Positions 1 to 8,464 of a DNA stretch of 64,000 bases are shown in pieces; position 1 is the stretch's first letter, and each line of letters opens with the position of its first letter. The stretch is taken from NCBI GenBank assembly GCA_949035555.1, contig CAROLD010000008.1:1-64000 (forward strand), in the 5' to 3' direction. Both the position numbers and the translations under genes were made by a program. Below the pieces are notes generated by a model. It saw only the letters and a list, made by a program, of their open reading frames with translations, ran no database searches and was not told the origin of the DNA. Origin of the DNA: an uncultured bacterium. Its GTDB lineage: Bacteria; Cyanobacteriota; Vampirovibrionia; Gastranaerophilales; Gastranaerophilaceae.

Positions 1-416
1 CAGTTACTGGTGTTGAAATGTTCAGAAAATCTCTTGACCAAGGTCAAGCAGGTGACAACGTTGGTGCTTTGCTTCGTGGCGTTGATAAAACTGAAATTCA
101 ACGTGGTCAAGTTCTTTGTAAACCAGGTTCAATTCATCCACACACTAAATTCACAGCAAACGTTTACGTATTGACTAAAGATGAAGGTGGACGTCATACT
201 CCATTCTTCCCAGGATACCGTCCTCAGTTCTACATCAGAACTACTGACGTAACTGGTTCAATCAAATTCGAAGGTCAAATGGTAATGCCTGGCGATAACG
301 TAGTTATGGAAGTTGAATTAATCAACCCAGTAGCTATCGAAGAAGGTATGAGATTTGCTATCCGTGAAGGCGGTAGAACAGTTGGTGCTGGTGTTGTTGA
401 TAAAATTATTGAATAA
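1..416 (+). CDS. tuf: Elongation factor Tu, C-terminal part (gene cut by window start)
   Basis: The frame is open from base 3 and gives the last 137 residues of EF-Tu, the GTPase that delivers aminoacyl-tRNA to the ribosome. Domain II/III hallmarks are visible: GVEMFRK near the start, GRHTPFFPGYRPQFY around residue 60 of the fragment, and the ending GAGVVDKIIE. The ATG at base 18 is an internal methionine, not the start; the G domain lies upstream of the window. The gene ends at a TAA and is followed within 20 bases by a strong hairpin terminator, so it is the last gene of its transcript. Family identity is certain from the conserved C-terminal barrel. Confidence 0.97.
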   Translation, partial: VTGVEMFRKSLDQGQAGDNVGALLRGVDKTEIQRGQVLCKPGSIHPHTKFTANVYVLTKDEGGRHTPFFPGYRPQFYIRTTDVTGSIKFEGQMVMPGDNVVMEVELINPVAIEEGMRFAIREGGRTVGAGVVDKIIE

Positions 417-434
417 TAATTTTTAAACAATATG

Positions 435-470
435 AAAAAAGACTTAATCTTATGATTAAGTCTTTTTTTT
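435..470. terminator. Bidirectional Rho-independent terminator after tuf
   Basis: A-rich and T-rich flanks enclose the stem gacttaatc/gattaagtc with a TTAT loop. It is followed by eight T on the plus strand and preceded by six A, so it can also stop the minus-strand transcript arriving from the small genes at 543-944. Confidence 0.85.
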
Positions 471-542
471 TACTTTCTATAACCATTTTACCTTGAGTAT
501 TGCATTTTACCAACGAATGCCTCTAAAATCTTTTTGACAAAT

Positions 543-719
543 TTAAGCTAGAAGAACTTCTAACAATTTAGCGTTTGTCTGCGCTCTACGAGTATTAAGT
601 AAATATTTTTCAATATTTTTCCTAAGCTCATTTGCATCATTATTTACATATTTTACATCATTGTCTAACATCTGCATATATTCGTAGACAGTAACCATTT
701 GATATTCTTTACTTTTCAT
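543..719 (-). CDS. Small protein (58 aa) sharing motifs with neighbouring small genes
   Basis: Unrecognised 58-residue protein. The ATG at 719 is chosen over the in-frame TTG at 731 because a GGTGGGG Shine-Dalgarno-like stretch lies just before it. Residues 7-18 read QMVTVYEYMQML, which matches a unit repeated three times in the protein encoded at 1151-1438. The C-terminus (TNAKLLEVLLA) resembles that of the ribbon-helix-helix protein just upstream (TNAELLDALLG). The gene follows that RHH gene by 36 bases on the same strand, so the two probably form an operon. A partner or antitoxin-like role is possible, but no toxin fold is visible. Confidence 0.6.
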   Translation of the reverse strand: MKSKEYQMVTVYEYMQMLDNDVKYVNNDANELRKNIEKYLLNTRRAQTNAKLLEVLLA

Positions 720-755
720 TTTCCCCACCAAATTTCTTTTCCCTGAATTTTACTG

Positions 756-944
756 CTAGCCGAGCAGCGCATCAAGTAATTCAGCATTTGTTGTTGCTTT
801 TTTACCGTTTCTGAGTTGATTTCTATACATATATGTTCTTAATGCTTCACGAATAAGTTCTGAACGTGTACGATTTTCTGAATCTGCTACTAAATCGATT
901 TCGTCTAAAAATTTTTCAGGCATTGATATTAATACTCTTGCCAT
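756..944 (-). CDS. Ribbon-helix-helix (CopG/Arc-type) DNA-binding protein
   Basis: A 62-residue protein. The N-terminal part has the RHH pattern: a short beta strand (ARVLISMP), helix A (EKFLDEIDLVADSE), then RTRSELIREALRTYMYRN with the SELIREAL helix B typical of CopG/ParD/NikR-N domains. Such proteins dimerise and bind operator DNA, often autoregulating toxin-antitoxin or small operons. The start is well supported by AAAGGAG six bases upstream of the ATG. The tail after residue 45 (KKATTNAELLDALLG) is outside the RHH core and resembles the tail of the next gene in the operon. No ParE/RelE-like toxin is adjacent, so a classical toxin-antitoxin pair is not supported. Confidence 0.85.
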   Translation of the reverse strand: MARVLISMPEKFLDEIDLVADSENRTRSELIREALRTYMYRNQLRNGKKATTNAELLDALLG

Positions 945-1085
945 TGTTTTCTCCTTTAAATTTCCCTAATTGTAATCCCCTGACATATATATAAAGTATT
1001 ATTTTTATATAAAATTGCTATTTTTAGTTTAAATAGTATATAATTGTAATATAAGTTTACAAACATAAATACTTTGACTTAATAT

Positions 1086-1131
1086 AAAAACGTCGGCACA
1101 AAGAAAGAATTTTCTTTGTGCCGACGTTTTT
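1086..1131 (-). terminator. 21-bp perfect hairpin terminator for the 1151-1438 gene
   Basis: Two perfectly complementary 21-base arms (1086-1106 and 1111-1131) enclose a 4-base loop. The stem is GC-rich in the middle (cgtcggcac) and A/T at the ends. On the minus strand it lies 20 bases after the stop at 1151 and ends in a T run. Confidence 0.85.
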
Positions 1132-1150
1132 ATTATGAAAGAGGTGATGA

Positions 1151-1438
1151 TTATGCTAATAGTTGATCCAATTTTTGTGCTGCTTTTTCTGCTTTTTTCG
1201 AAACTGCTTTTTCAATTCTTAAAGCTAACGCTTCTTCTTCCGGTGTCAAATATCTTTCAGAAGTTAATGATGCTACATAGTCATTAACAGTTATTAATGA
1301 TGAAACTTCTGCTTGAACTGCGCCGGTTCTAATAGATGCTACGTAATCTTCAACTCTCATCATAGAAGCTTCTTCAGCCGGATTGTAGATCAAAGATTCT
1401 GTATATTCTTTTACCGTTATCAATTCATCGTTTCTCAT
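1151..1438 (-). CDS. Small repeat protein (95 aa) with three copies of a (I/M)xVx(E/D)YxxS(L/I) unit
   Basis: Unrecognised acidic, helical-looking 95-residue protein. The ATG at 1438 is preferred over the TTG at 1444 because GGGGAA lies six bases upstream. Three internal repeats are visible: LITVKEYTESL near residue 6, MMRVEDYVASI near 26 and LITVNDYVASL near 49. The same unit occurs once in the 58-residue protein at 543-719. The C-terminus is Lys/Ala-rich (KKAEKAAQKLDQLLA) and again ends in a Leu-Leu-Ala-type tail. No signal peptide or membrane segment is seen. Its own terminator follows and no partner gene is directly coupled. Function unknown. Confidence 0.65.
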   Translation of the reverse strand: MRNDELITVKEYTESLIYNPAEEASMMRVEDYVASIRTGAVQAEVSSLITVNDYVASLTSERYLTPEEEALALRIEKAVSKKAEKAAQKLDQLLA

Positions 1439-1633
1439 AATCAATTCCCCAATTCTCTTAATATATTTCCCTTACATTAATATAAAGGATTTTATGATAG
1501 ATTAATTGCTTAAATAATATTTCAAAAGTATATATATGTTACATTTCTTTACAATAAGAAAAATGACTATGTATTACTAAGGTTTTGGGGTAAAATTATA
1601 GTATTGATTAGCTGGTAAAAGAAGGAAATATAA

Positions 1634-2731
1634 ATGCTTAGAACAGGAATAGTAGGGCTTCCTAATGTAGGAAAATCAACATTATTTAACGCTTTGACAA
1701 ATACAAGAAACGCGCAGAGTGCGAACTATCCATTCTGCACAATAGAACCAAATATTGGAGTAGTAGAAGTTCCGGACGAAAGATTAGAAATTCTTTCCAA
1801 ATTATGCAAGGCTCCAACCATAATCCCAACCGCCATTGAATTTGTAGATATCGCAGGACTTGTAAAAGGTGCAAGTAAAGGCGAAGGTTTAGGGAACCAA
1901 TTTTTACAGAACATTAGAGAAGTTGATGCTATTATTCAAGTTGTAAGATGTTTTGATGATGAAAATACAATTCACGTAGAAGGTAAAGTTGACCCGATTA
2001 GTGATATTGAAACGATTAATACTGAACTAGCCTTAGCAGATATGGCATCAGTAGAAAGACGTCAAGCTAGAATTGCTAAAACAGTAAAGTCAGGCGACAA
2101 GGATGCTGTACTGGAAGATAAAGTTCTTAAAAAACTAATTGAACTATTATCCGAATGCACATTTATAGATTTGCATGAACACTTCACAGAAGACGAAATT
2201 CCTGTGGTAAAAATGCTTAACCTTATGTCTGTAAAACCTGTTATATACTGCGCAAACGTATCTGAATTTGATTTAAAAGATGGAAACGATTATACAAGAC
2301 GTGTGGGTGAATACGCAAAATCACACGGTGCAGAAATGGTTGTTATCACAGCTAAAATAGAAGAGGAATTAGCTGAGCTCGGAAAAGAAGAAGCTGAAGA
2401 ATATTTAAAAGAACTGGGAATTGAAGACAGCGGTATAAACAGAATGATAAAATCTGTTTATAATCTTTTAAAATTAAGAACATTTATTACTGCGGGAGAA
2501 AAAGAAGTTCACGCATGGACAATAACTGCCGGAACAAAAGCTCCTCAGGCGGCAGGTGTTATACACACAGACTTTGAAAAAGGATTTATAAGAGCAGAAA
2601 TAACTCCATATTCAGACTTTGCAGAATTAGGTTCATACACAGCCTGCAAAGAAAAGGGGGTTACGAGACTTGAAGGCAAAGATTATGTAATTCAAGACGG
2701 AGATTTAGTACACTTTAGATTTGCAGTTTAA
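1634..2731 (+). CDS. ychF: Ribosome-binding GTPase/ATPase YchF (OLA1 family)
   Basis: A 365-residue protein, the normal length for YchF. It is an Obg-related P-loop NTPase that hydrolyses ATP, binds ribosomes and is linked to stress responses. The G1 loop GLPNVGKST is at residues 8-16, NYPF follows at 31-34, and the switch II motif FVDIAGLVKGAS lies near residue 70. The C-terminal TGS domain runs from about residue 280 (RTFITAGEKEVHAWTI) to the conserved end DGDLVHFRFAV. The start has a GAAGGAA Shine-Dalgarno. It is a single-gene transcript bounded downstream by a bidirectional terminator. Confidence 0.97.
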   Translation: MLRTGIVGLPNVGKSTLFNALTNTRNAQSANYPFCTIEPNIGVVEVPDERLEILSKLCKAPTIIPTAIEFVDIAGLVKGASKGEGLGNQFLQNIREVDAIIQVVRCFDDENTIHVEGKVDPISDIETINTELALADMASVERRQARIAKTVKSGDKDAVLEDKVLKKLIELLSECTFIDLHEHFTEDEIPVVKMLNLMSVKPVIYCANVSEFDLKDGNDYTRRVGEYAKSHGAEMVVITAKIEEELAELGKEEAEEYLKELGIEDSGINRMIKSVYNLLKLRTFITAGEKEVHAWTITAGTKAPQAAGVIHTDFEKGFIRAEITPYSDFAELGSYTACKEKGVTRLEGKDYVIQDGDLVHFRFAV

Positions 2732-2738
2732 GATATAC

Positions 2739-2775
2739 AAAAAGGCGGCGAGGTTAATAACCTCGCCGCCTTTTT
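2739..2775. terminator. Bidirectional terminator between convergent ychF and GH13 gene
   Basis: A 17-bp stem (aaaaaggcggcgaggtt and its complement) with a 3-base loop has A5 on one side and T5 on the other. It sits between two converging genes and serves both. Confidence 0.9.
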
Positions 2776-2781
2776 GTTAGA

Positions 2782-5700
2782 TTATTTTATTAAAGCTAAT
2801 TTTTTACCACAATCGTCTAATCCGGAATTTGAATACTTATTAGCAATCATTTGAGCTGGAAGTTTTACATCCATTCTGCCTGTAAATGTCAGAGGAGTGC
2901 CTTGTGGCACATGGTATAAAATCAATGTGCTGTTTGAAAAATCGATAGGTGCATCATGGTTATTAACATGACGTTTCAGATAGTAATTACCGTTTGTTTC
3001 CCGAACATAATAGATATCATTTGGATTTTCTGCATTCACAAATTTTGTACCTTCTTTGATACCGTGAACTCCCAATTTGTCTTTACCATTCATTCTATCA
3101 GCAAAAGTTCCGCCTATACCATCATTTTTAACTTCAAAATTCAAGTTCAAAGAGTCCAGATGAACATTTTGCGGACTATAATCAGCTTCATGATTATTAT
3201 GAAAAGCAGTAGTATTGAATATTGAGATTGCCATTCTTCCATCAGTACTTTGTCTAAGAATAGCAGGACAAATTTCACCATTAGAGCCGTGCTGTGGCGG
3301 CAGCATAAATGGTGTACCGTTATTTAAAGCATTACATTCAGGCATTTTTCTTACCTTCATTACATCATCAAATTCTTTTTTATGCTTTTTAATAAATTTT
3401 TTATACTTATCGCTTTCTTCGTCTACCCACTCATCGTGAATACGTTGGCGACATTGAAGATACATATTTTTAGTTTTAGTATCGTAGCCGGTTGCCCCCA
3501 TATCATCGCCGTCAAACAAGGTTGGCATTCCAGGAAGTGCTACAAGATATTTCATCATACCAAGTAGTCTTGTAATTGCCGGTTCCACAGTTTTCTGGAA
3601 TATATCGTCTTCATAAGATTTTGCAACATCAGGAGGAAGATTTAATCCATATTGTTTTTGAGCTTGTTTTATAACCTTTGCTATTGATACATCAATAGGT
3701 TTTATACCAAATGCATCAGGGTCAAATCTTGTCCCGTTATATTTTCCGTTAACAAGGTCAGAAACAGATTTACTGATTGCTCTAAATGCAGCATCAAACT
3801 CTGGCTCTGACAATTTCCCATTATTTTTGTAATCTTCAAGAACTTTAATTGCAGATGTTCTCAATGCATATCCCATAGCTACAGCCTTTGATGAGACTGC
3901 TGAAAAGTCGTAATTTTCCACTACTTTCGGGTCAATATAATCCATAAATTTATCTTTTATGATTTTATATGCATTTAATCTGTTTTCATAGTAGTTCGGA
4001 TCTTTATCATTCGTTAAATCTGCATAGAATTTCTGCATATCAATAGCGGAACAATGCAATGCTCGAGGTTTATCATGATTGCCGATAAATGTATAAGCAT
4101 AATTTATATAATCTAATGAGCCGGAATTTAAGAAACTGTTCATCATATTATAAACCATCCACTGACGGTCACTATACTTATCATTTTCATATTGAGTGCC
4201 GCTTTCAAATATATTAGCAAATAACTTTTGAATATCACTAAAGAAATAAGAATACATTGCAATTGAAGTAATACCTGTTTCTCTTTGGAATTTAGATATA
4301 ATATCGTTGACTGAACGGAATTTATCAGAATAAGAACCGTAGCCTTCATTATACAAATCAGTCTCGTTAGTAACTTCCGCAACGGTATAAGAATTAGGAT
4401 TTTTAGCAATTACACCCTGATTAAACTTCTTCCAAAAGTTAATAATACTTTGCCATGTATAATCAAAATTATTATTTTTGTTACGAAGCGCTTCTACATC
4501 TGCAATATCTTTAGTTGCATCAATTCTCCAGTCAAGACCCGATTGAGTTTTATCGACAATCAAATCGGCAAGTTTAAAGCTTTCAACACTTGTACCTTTC
4601 AGGCTTTTTACAATAGACTGAACAATGTCGCTTTCTGGTGAAACATCTAAATGTTTGATACCTTTGCGCATTTTAGAAATTACCATGCGAGCTTCATCTT
4701 GAGGTGAGCCGGAGTTTGTGATTCCAATTCCTTGTAAATGGGTTTCTTTTAATGCGTTGTAGTCATAAGCGATTTCACCTGATTTTTCGTCAACATTTAC
4801 TTTTACTTTTGGAGCAAAGGATTTTACAACTGCAAATTTCGCAATTTCAGGAAGAACAAGCGGGAGTACATACTTTCCAAATTCAGTAACCTTATCACCA
4901 TCAAACAGCTTATCTACAACTCCGGAATTTTCTACAGCATGCAAGACTTTTACTGCATAATCGGACATTTCATTTTGGTAAAGTTTATCCATCATTTCAT
5001 AGGTTTCTTTATACTGAGACTGGAGATTCTTATTTCCGGCTTTGAACAAGTCATATCTGGATACTCCTATATCAGTCAGTGTCGTAGCTCTTTTGGAAAT
5101 TAATGGAGAACCCAGTACTGCAACTAAGTTATCCCCAAATTCAAACGAATCAAGAGGGGTATTCATCAACCCTTCTAAAATTTGTGATTTTTTATCTTCT
5201 TTTGATAGAGTTCGTTTATTAAAATATCGTCCGTTAATTACATTTTTAACTTCTGCTTCCGAAACTTCAGCAGTTAAAGTTTTTGGAAATATTTTACCGT
5301 TTGATTTTTTTGCAATTTTTTCATAAACAAGTGAAGGATTTGATACATCAATATTTTTTAAATTTTGAGCAATTGCTAATCTCAATATATCATCAGTTTT
5401 TTGAGTCCAGAATTGGCCTGATGTTACAGCGTAATCCTGAACTTGATAATTTGCGCTTAAAAGTTTTGAAATTTCGGCTTTACGTTCTTCTTTTGGCAAA
5501 TTTTTCAATGATTTAGTATCAGCATGAGAATATACAAAATTCAATTTTGCGATATCAGGATTTGCATCCCATGTTTCAAACCCGCTTTCATATTTTGCTT
5601 CTACATCAAAAGTGCTATTTTTAGATAAAATGCGCGCTGCTAAAGGCGAATTCAGTGGAGCCTTTTGGGCTTCCGGCGCTTTTTCATTGTACTCGTTCAA

Positions 5701-6954
5701 ACGCTTTATATTAGCATTATAATCTTTAGGATTAATTTCAAATGAATACAAATAAACTGAATCATTATGAGAGTGCAGAGAATATACATTCTCTAAACTC
5801 ATTTGCGCATATTTCTTTATTAAATGTTTTTTATCATTTTTATCTGCTTCATCAACAAGACGGGTATCAAAGAATTGAATATATGTAGGTCTTTTCGAAT
5901 CATAGTCTTTATTATTTGAAATTGTAACCCTACCGTCAGACTGTTGATTATAATTATATGGTGAGTTTACAACTTTGTGAGAAATATATTCTTTATTTTT
6001 TACAAAAACCCCCATTGAAAGCGGACTATCTTTAAGTCCTGGAGCTTTGAACCAATTATAATATGGAGACTCCACACCCCATTTGAGCATATGCTTGAAG
6101 TGAATTCCCTGAAGCCCTTCGTTTACGAATGCACCATCAGAGACAAAATTCAACCCATGAGCAAACATTTTTCTCTGTAATGATGCAAAGTTATTGATAT
6201 TACCTAATGAACTTGCCATCTGCATACAGTTTTTATTCCAATAAGCATGTGCAGTAAAGTCATCATCCGTAAATACAGGGAGCGAAATAATTCTATTATA
6301 CATATCATATTCGCCCTTATCAACAGCATACTCCAACCCGGCAAGGGTTCCGCCGAAGCGGTTTGAAATAGTTTTAATACCTTTTTGTGCTCTGCGGATA
6401 AGATTTGTATCATCTACAATAATGTTTTTATCATTATAAACTTTACCAACTTTTTGCGAATCAATAATAACAAGCTTCATTGAACCGCCGCGGGAAAGAT
6501 GAGAAGTTGTCGGAAGATGAAGATTATAAATTGCACCTCCGTCATTTCTGGAATTGCGAAAATCCAGAACATTCCCTGCATCAACCATCGTCTCGTGATA
6601 CTTTGTCTCTTTATTTTTCAAAACATAGTGATATGCGAAAGGAGTATTGTCATCAATACCAAAAACTCGTGACATATCTACACGGTTTGGTCCGGCTTTC
6701 AGTTGATAAACCCCGTTTTGACTGTTTTTAGGATAAATTCTTTTTTCTGTAAAATAATTATTTCTGCCATTTGTTTTATCAACTCCGACAGAATAAACTT
6801 CTAAAAATAATTCTTCTTTATCGGGGTCAAAAACATATCCGAATTCATAATTTTTAAAACCTTTATCAGATTTTACGGTTTTTATCCCCTCAAATGATAA
6901 CTCTTTTTTACTATTGGTAACTTTTTCCTGATTTAAAACTAAACTAACTTTCAC
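2782..6954 (-). CDS. Giant GH13 (alpha-amylase-clan) glycoside hydrolase-like protein, 1390 aa
   Basis: A large cytoplasmic alpha-glucan-active enzyme by motif. I place the start at a GTG at 6954, because AAGGAGT lies six bases upstream; an ATG 33 bases earlier has no ribosome site. Counting from that GTG, a region-I-like stretch HGLNFVSDGAFVNEG is near residue 268. Region II LDWRIDATKD gives nucleophile Asp812, VAEVTNE gives acid/base Glu860, and FIGNHDKPR gives the third Asp961. The following LPGMPTLFDGDD is typical of GH13. About 520 residues separate regions I and II, far more than in ordinary amylases, and the total length is about twice the family norm. No signal peptide is present. Residues 20-25 (SFEGIK) carry the N-terminal tag motif seen in six other proteins here. 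Hydrolase versus transferase specificity cannot be decided. Confidence 0.85.
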   Translation of the reverse strand: MKVSLVLNQEKVTNSKKELSFEGIKTVKSDKGFKNYEFGYVFDPDKEELFLEVYSVGVDKTNGRNNYFTEKRIYPKNSQNGVYQLKAGPNRVDMSRVFGIDDNTPFAYHYVLKNKETKYHETMVDAGNVLDFRNSRNDGGAIYNLHLPTTSHLSRGGSMKLVIIDSQKVGKVYNDKNIIVDDTNLIRRAQKGIKTISNRFGGTLAGLEYAVDKGEYDMYNRIISLPVFTDDDFTAHAYWNKNCMQMASSLGNINNFASLQRKMFAHGLNFVSDGAFVNEGLQGIHFKHMLKWGVESPYYNWFKAPGLKDSPLSMGVFVKNKEYISHKVVNSPYNYNQQSDGRVTISNNKDYDSKRPTYIQFFDTRLVDEADKNDKKHLIKKYAQMSLENVYSLHSHNDSVYLYSFEINPKDYNANIKRLNEYNEKAPEAQKAPLNSPLAARILSKNSTFDVEAKYESGFETWDANPDIAKLNFVYSHADTKSLKNLPKEERKAEISKLLSANYQVQDYAVTSGQFWTQKTDDILRLAIAQNLKNIDVSNPSLVYEKIAKKSNGKIFPKTLTAEVSEAEVKNVINGRYFNKRTLSKEDKKSQILEGLMNTPLDSFEFGDNLVAVLGSPLISKRATTLTDIGVSRYDLFKAGNKNLQSQYKETYEMMDKLYQNEMSDYAVKVLHAVENSGVVDKLFDGDKVTEFGKYVLPLVLPEIAKFAVVKSFAPKVKVNVDEKSGEIAYDYNALKETHLQGIGITNSGSPQDEARMVISKMRKGIKHLDVSPESDIVQSIVKSLKGTSVESFKLADLIVDKTQSGLDWRIDATKDIADVEALRNKNNNFDYTWQSIINFWKKFNQGVIAKNPNSYTVAEVTNETDLYNEGYGSYSDKFRSVNDIISKFQRETGITSIAMYSYFFSDIQKLFANIFESGTQYENDKYSDRQWMVYNMMNSFLNSGSLDYINYAYTFIGNHDKPRALHCSAIDMQKFYADLTNDKDPNYYENRLNAYKIIKDKFMDYIDPKVVENYDFSAVSSKAVAMGYALRTSAIKVLEDYKNNGKLSEPEFDAAFRAISKSVSDLVNGKYNGTRFDPDAFGIKPIDVSIAKVIKQAQKQYGLNLPPDVAKSYEDDIFQKTVEPAITRLLGMMKYLVALPGMPTLFDGDDMGATGYDTKTKNMYLQCRQRIHDEWVDEESDKYKKFIKKHKKEFDDVMKVRKMPECNALNNGTPFMLPPQHGSNGEICPAILRQSTDGRMAISIFNTTAFHNNHEADYSPQNVHLDSLNLNFEVKNDGIGGTFADRMNGKDKLGVHGIKEGTKFVNAENPNDIYYVRETNGNYYLKRHVNNHDAPIDFSNSTLILYHVPQGTPLTFTGRMDVKLPAQMIANKYSNSGLDDCGKKLALIK

Positions 6955-7073
6955 AAAATACTCCTTAGCTTCAATTATAACAATCATAAAGAAAAAATTT
7001 TGTTACCCGCCCCGACATTATTAAGAAAATTTTACAAATAAGATAAATAATTATGTTTTACTTATTTTTTGAC

Positions 7074-7111
7074 TATAATATGGAGTGTAGCGAATACAAT
7101 TATTGTGTTCG
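7074..7111 (+). promoter_or_regulatory. Probable -10 element and 5' leader hairpin of ahcY
   Basis: TATAAT at 7074-7079 lacks a clear -35. A 9-bp hairpin (7091-7111, arms cgaatacaa/ttgtgttcg with one G-T pair) lies between it and the AAGGAG ribosome site. It does not match the SAH riboswitch consensus as I know it. Confidence 0.4.
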
Positions 7112-7130
7112 AGAAATCAAGGAGAATATG

Positions 7131-8399
7131 ATGGTAATGACTGAAATAAAGTGTGACATTAAAGATATCAGCCTTGCTGAACAAGGCAAAAAACAGATTG
7201 ATTGGGCATTTAAAGATATGCCGGTTTTGAAATCAATCAGAAAAAGATTTATGGAAGAATTACCTTTTAAAGGTTTAAAATTATCTGCATGCGTCCACGT
7301 AACAAAAGAAACTGCGGCATTATGTACCGTAATGCAAGCTGGCGGAGCAGATGCAGTTCTTGTTGCTTCAAATCCTTTGTCAACTCAGGATGACGTTGCA
7401 GCTGCACTTGTAAAATACTATAATATTCCGGTATTTGCAGTTGCGGGAGAAAGCGTTGAGCAATATAAATCACACATTCAGGAAGCAATTAACCATAATC
7501 CGGATATTATTATTGATGATGGTTGCGACATGGTTTCTACAATTCATGCTCAAAGACCTGACTTAATCAGCAAAATAATCGGTTCTACAGAAGAAACCAC
7601 AACCGGAATTATCAGACTTCAAGCAATGGAAGCTCAAGGAACTTTAGGCTTCCCTGCGGTGGGCGTAAATACAAGCTTGACAAAACACTTATATGATAAC
7701 CGCTATGGAACAGGACAAAGTTCTTTTGACGGAGTTATGAGAGCGGCAAATATTTTAGTTGCAGGTAAAACAGTTGTTGTTTCTGGATATGGATGGTGTG
7801 GTAAAGGCGTTGCCCTTAGAGCTAAAGCCTTGGGTGCAAACGTAATTGTATGTGAGGTTGATCCTCTAAAAGCTCTTGAAGCGGCAATGGAAGGCTATAG
7901 AGTTATGCCAATTGAAAAGGCAGCTCTTGAAGGTGATATTTTCTTAACAGTCACCGGAGATAAACACGTTATTGATGTTAAACATCTTCTTTCAATGAAA
8001 GATGGCGCATTTGTAGGTAATGTTGGTCACTTTGATTGGGAAGTTAATGTAGGTGATTTAAAAGCATATACTACTGAAATTAAACAAATTAGACCAAGCC
8101 TTGAAGAATATGTTCTTAACAACGGTAAATCAATTTATGTGCTTGCAGAAGGCAGATTGGTTAACTTAGTTGCAGCGGAAGGTCACCCTGCAAGCGTTAT
8201 GGATATGAGTTTTGCAAATCAGGCACTTGGTATTGAATTCCTTGTTAAAAATCAAGGCAAATTAGAAAATAAATTATACACTCTTCCGCACGAAGTTGAT
8301 GTTAAAATTGCAGAATTAAAACTTCAATCTATGGGTATTGAAATTGATACATTAACAAAAGAACAGGAAGAATATTTAAACAGCTGGAATATCGGCTAG
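7131..8399 (+). CDS. ahcY: Adenosylhomocysteinase (S-adenosyl-L-homocysteine hydrolase)
   Basis: Reversibly hydrolyses S-adenosylhomocysteine to adenosine and homocysteine with bound NAD, clearing the product inhibitor of methylation reactions. About 422 residues from the chosen ATG, which lies six bases after AAGGAG; an ATG one codon earlier is possible. A longer upstream reading frame overlaps the promoter and is rejected. Visible motifs are NPLSTQDDVAAAL near residue 80, the Rossmann NAD loop SGYGWCGKGVALRAKALGA near 220, NVGHFDWEV near 300, and the C-terminal block LAEGRLVNLVAAEGHPAS. The GYGWCGKG form is of the prokaryotic short AHCY type. Monocistronic, closed by a hairpin terminator. 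Confidence 0.96.
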   Translation: MVMTEIKCDIKDISLAEQGKKQIDWAFKDMPVLKSIRKRFMEELPFKGLKLSACVHVTKETAALCTVMQAGGADAVLVASNPLSTQDDVAAALVKYYNIPVFAVAGESVEQYKSHIQEAINHNPDIIIDDGCDMVSTIHAQRPDLISKIIGSTEETTTGIIRLQAMEAQGTLGFPAVGVNTSLTKHLYDNRYGTGQSSFDGVMRAANILVAGKTVVVSGYGWCGKGVALRAKALGANVIVCEVDPLKALEAAMEGYRVMPIEKAALEGDIFLTVTGDKHVIDVKHLLSMKDGAFVGNVGHFDWEVNVGDLKAYTTEIKQIRPSLEEYVLNNGKSIYVLAEGRLVNLVAAEGHPASVMDMSFANQALGIEFLVKNQGKLENKLYTLPHEVDVKIAELKLQSMGIEIDTLTKEQEEYLNSWNIG

Positions 8400-8430
8400 T
8401 AATAAAATTTTCAAATCAACTCCGAAAACT

Positions 8431-8462
8431 ACAGCCCTTGAAAAATTTCAAGGGCTGTTTGT
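8431..8462. terminator. Terminator between ahcY and TerC-family gene
   Basis: A stem acagcccttgaaa/tttcaagggctgt with a 2-base loop is followed by a T-rich tract. It sits between convergent genes. Confidence 0.8.
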
Positions 8463-8464
8463 TA

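Noticed and set aside
543..1444. Toxin-antitoxin locus
   Set aside because: One ribbon-helix-helix protein is present, but no RelE/ParE/MazF/PIN-like toxin is adjacent; the neighbours look like related small helical proteins.
7053..7130. N-terminal extension of ahcY to an ATG at 7053
   Set aside because: The extension covers a TATAAT box and a leader hairpin and is unlike the family N-terminus; AAGGAG sits just before the ATG cluster at 7128-7137.
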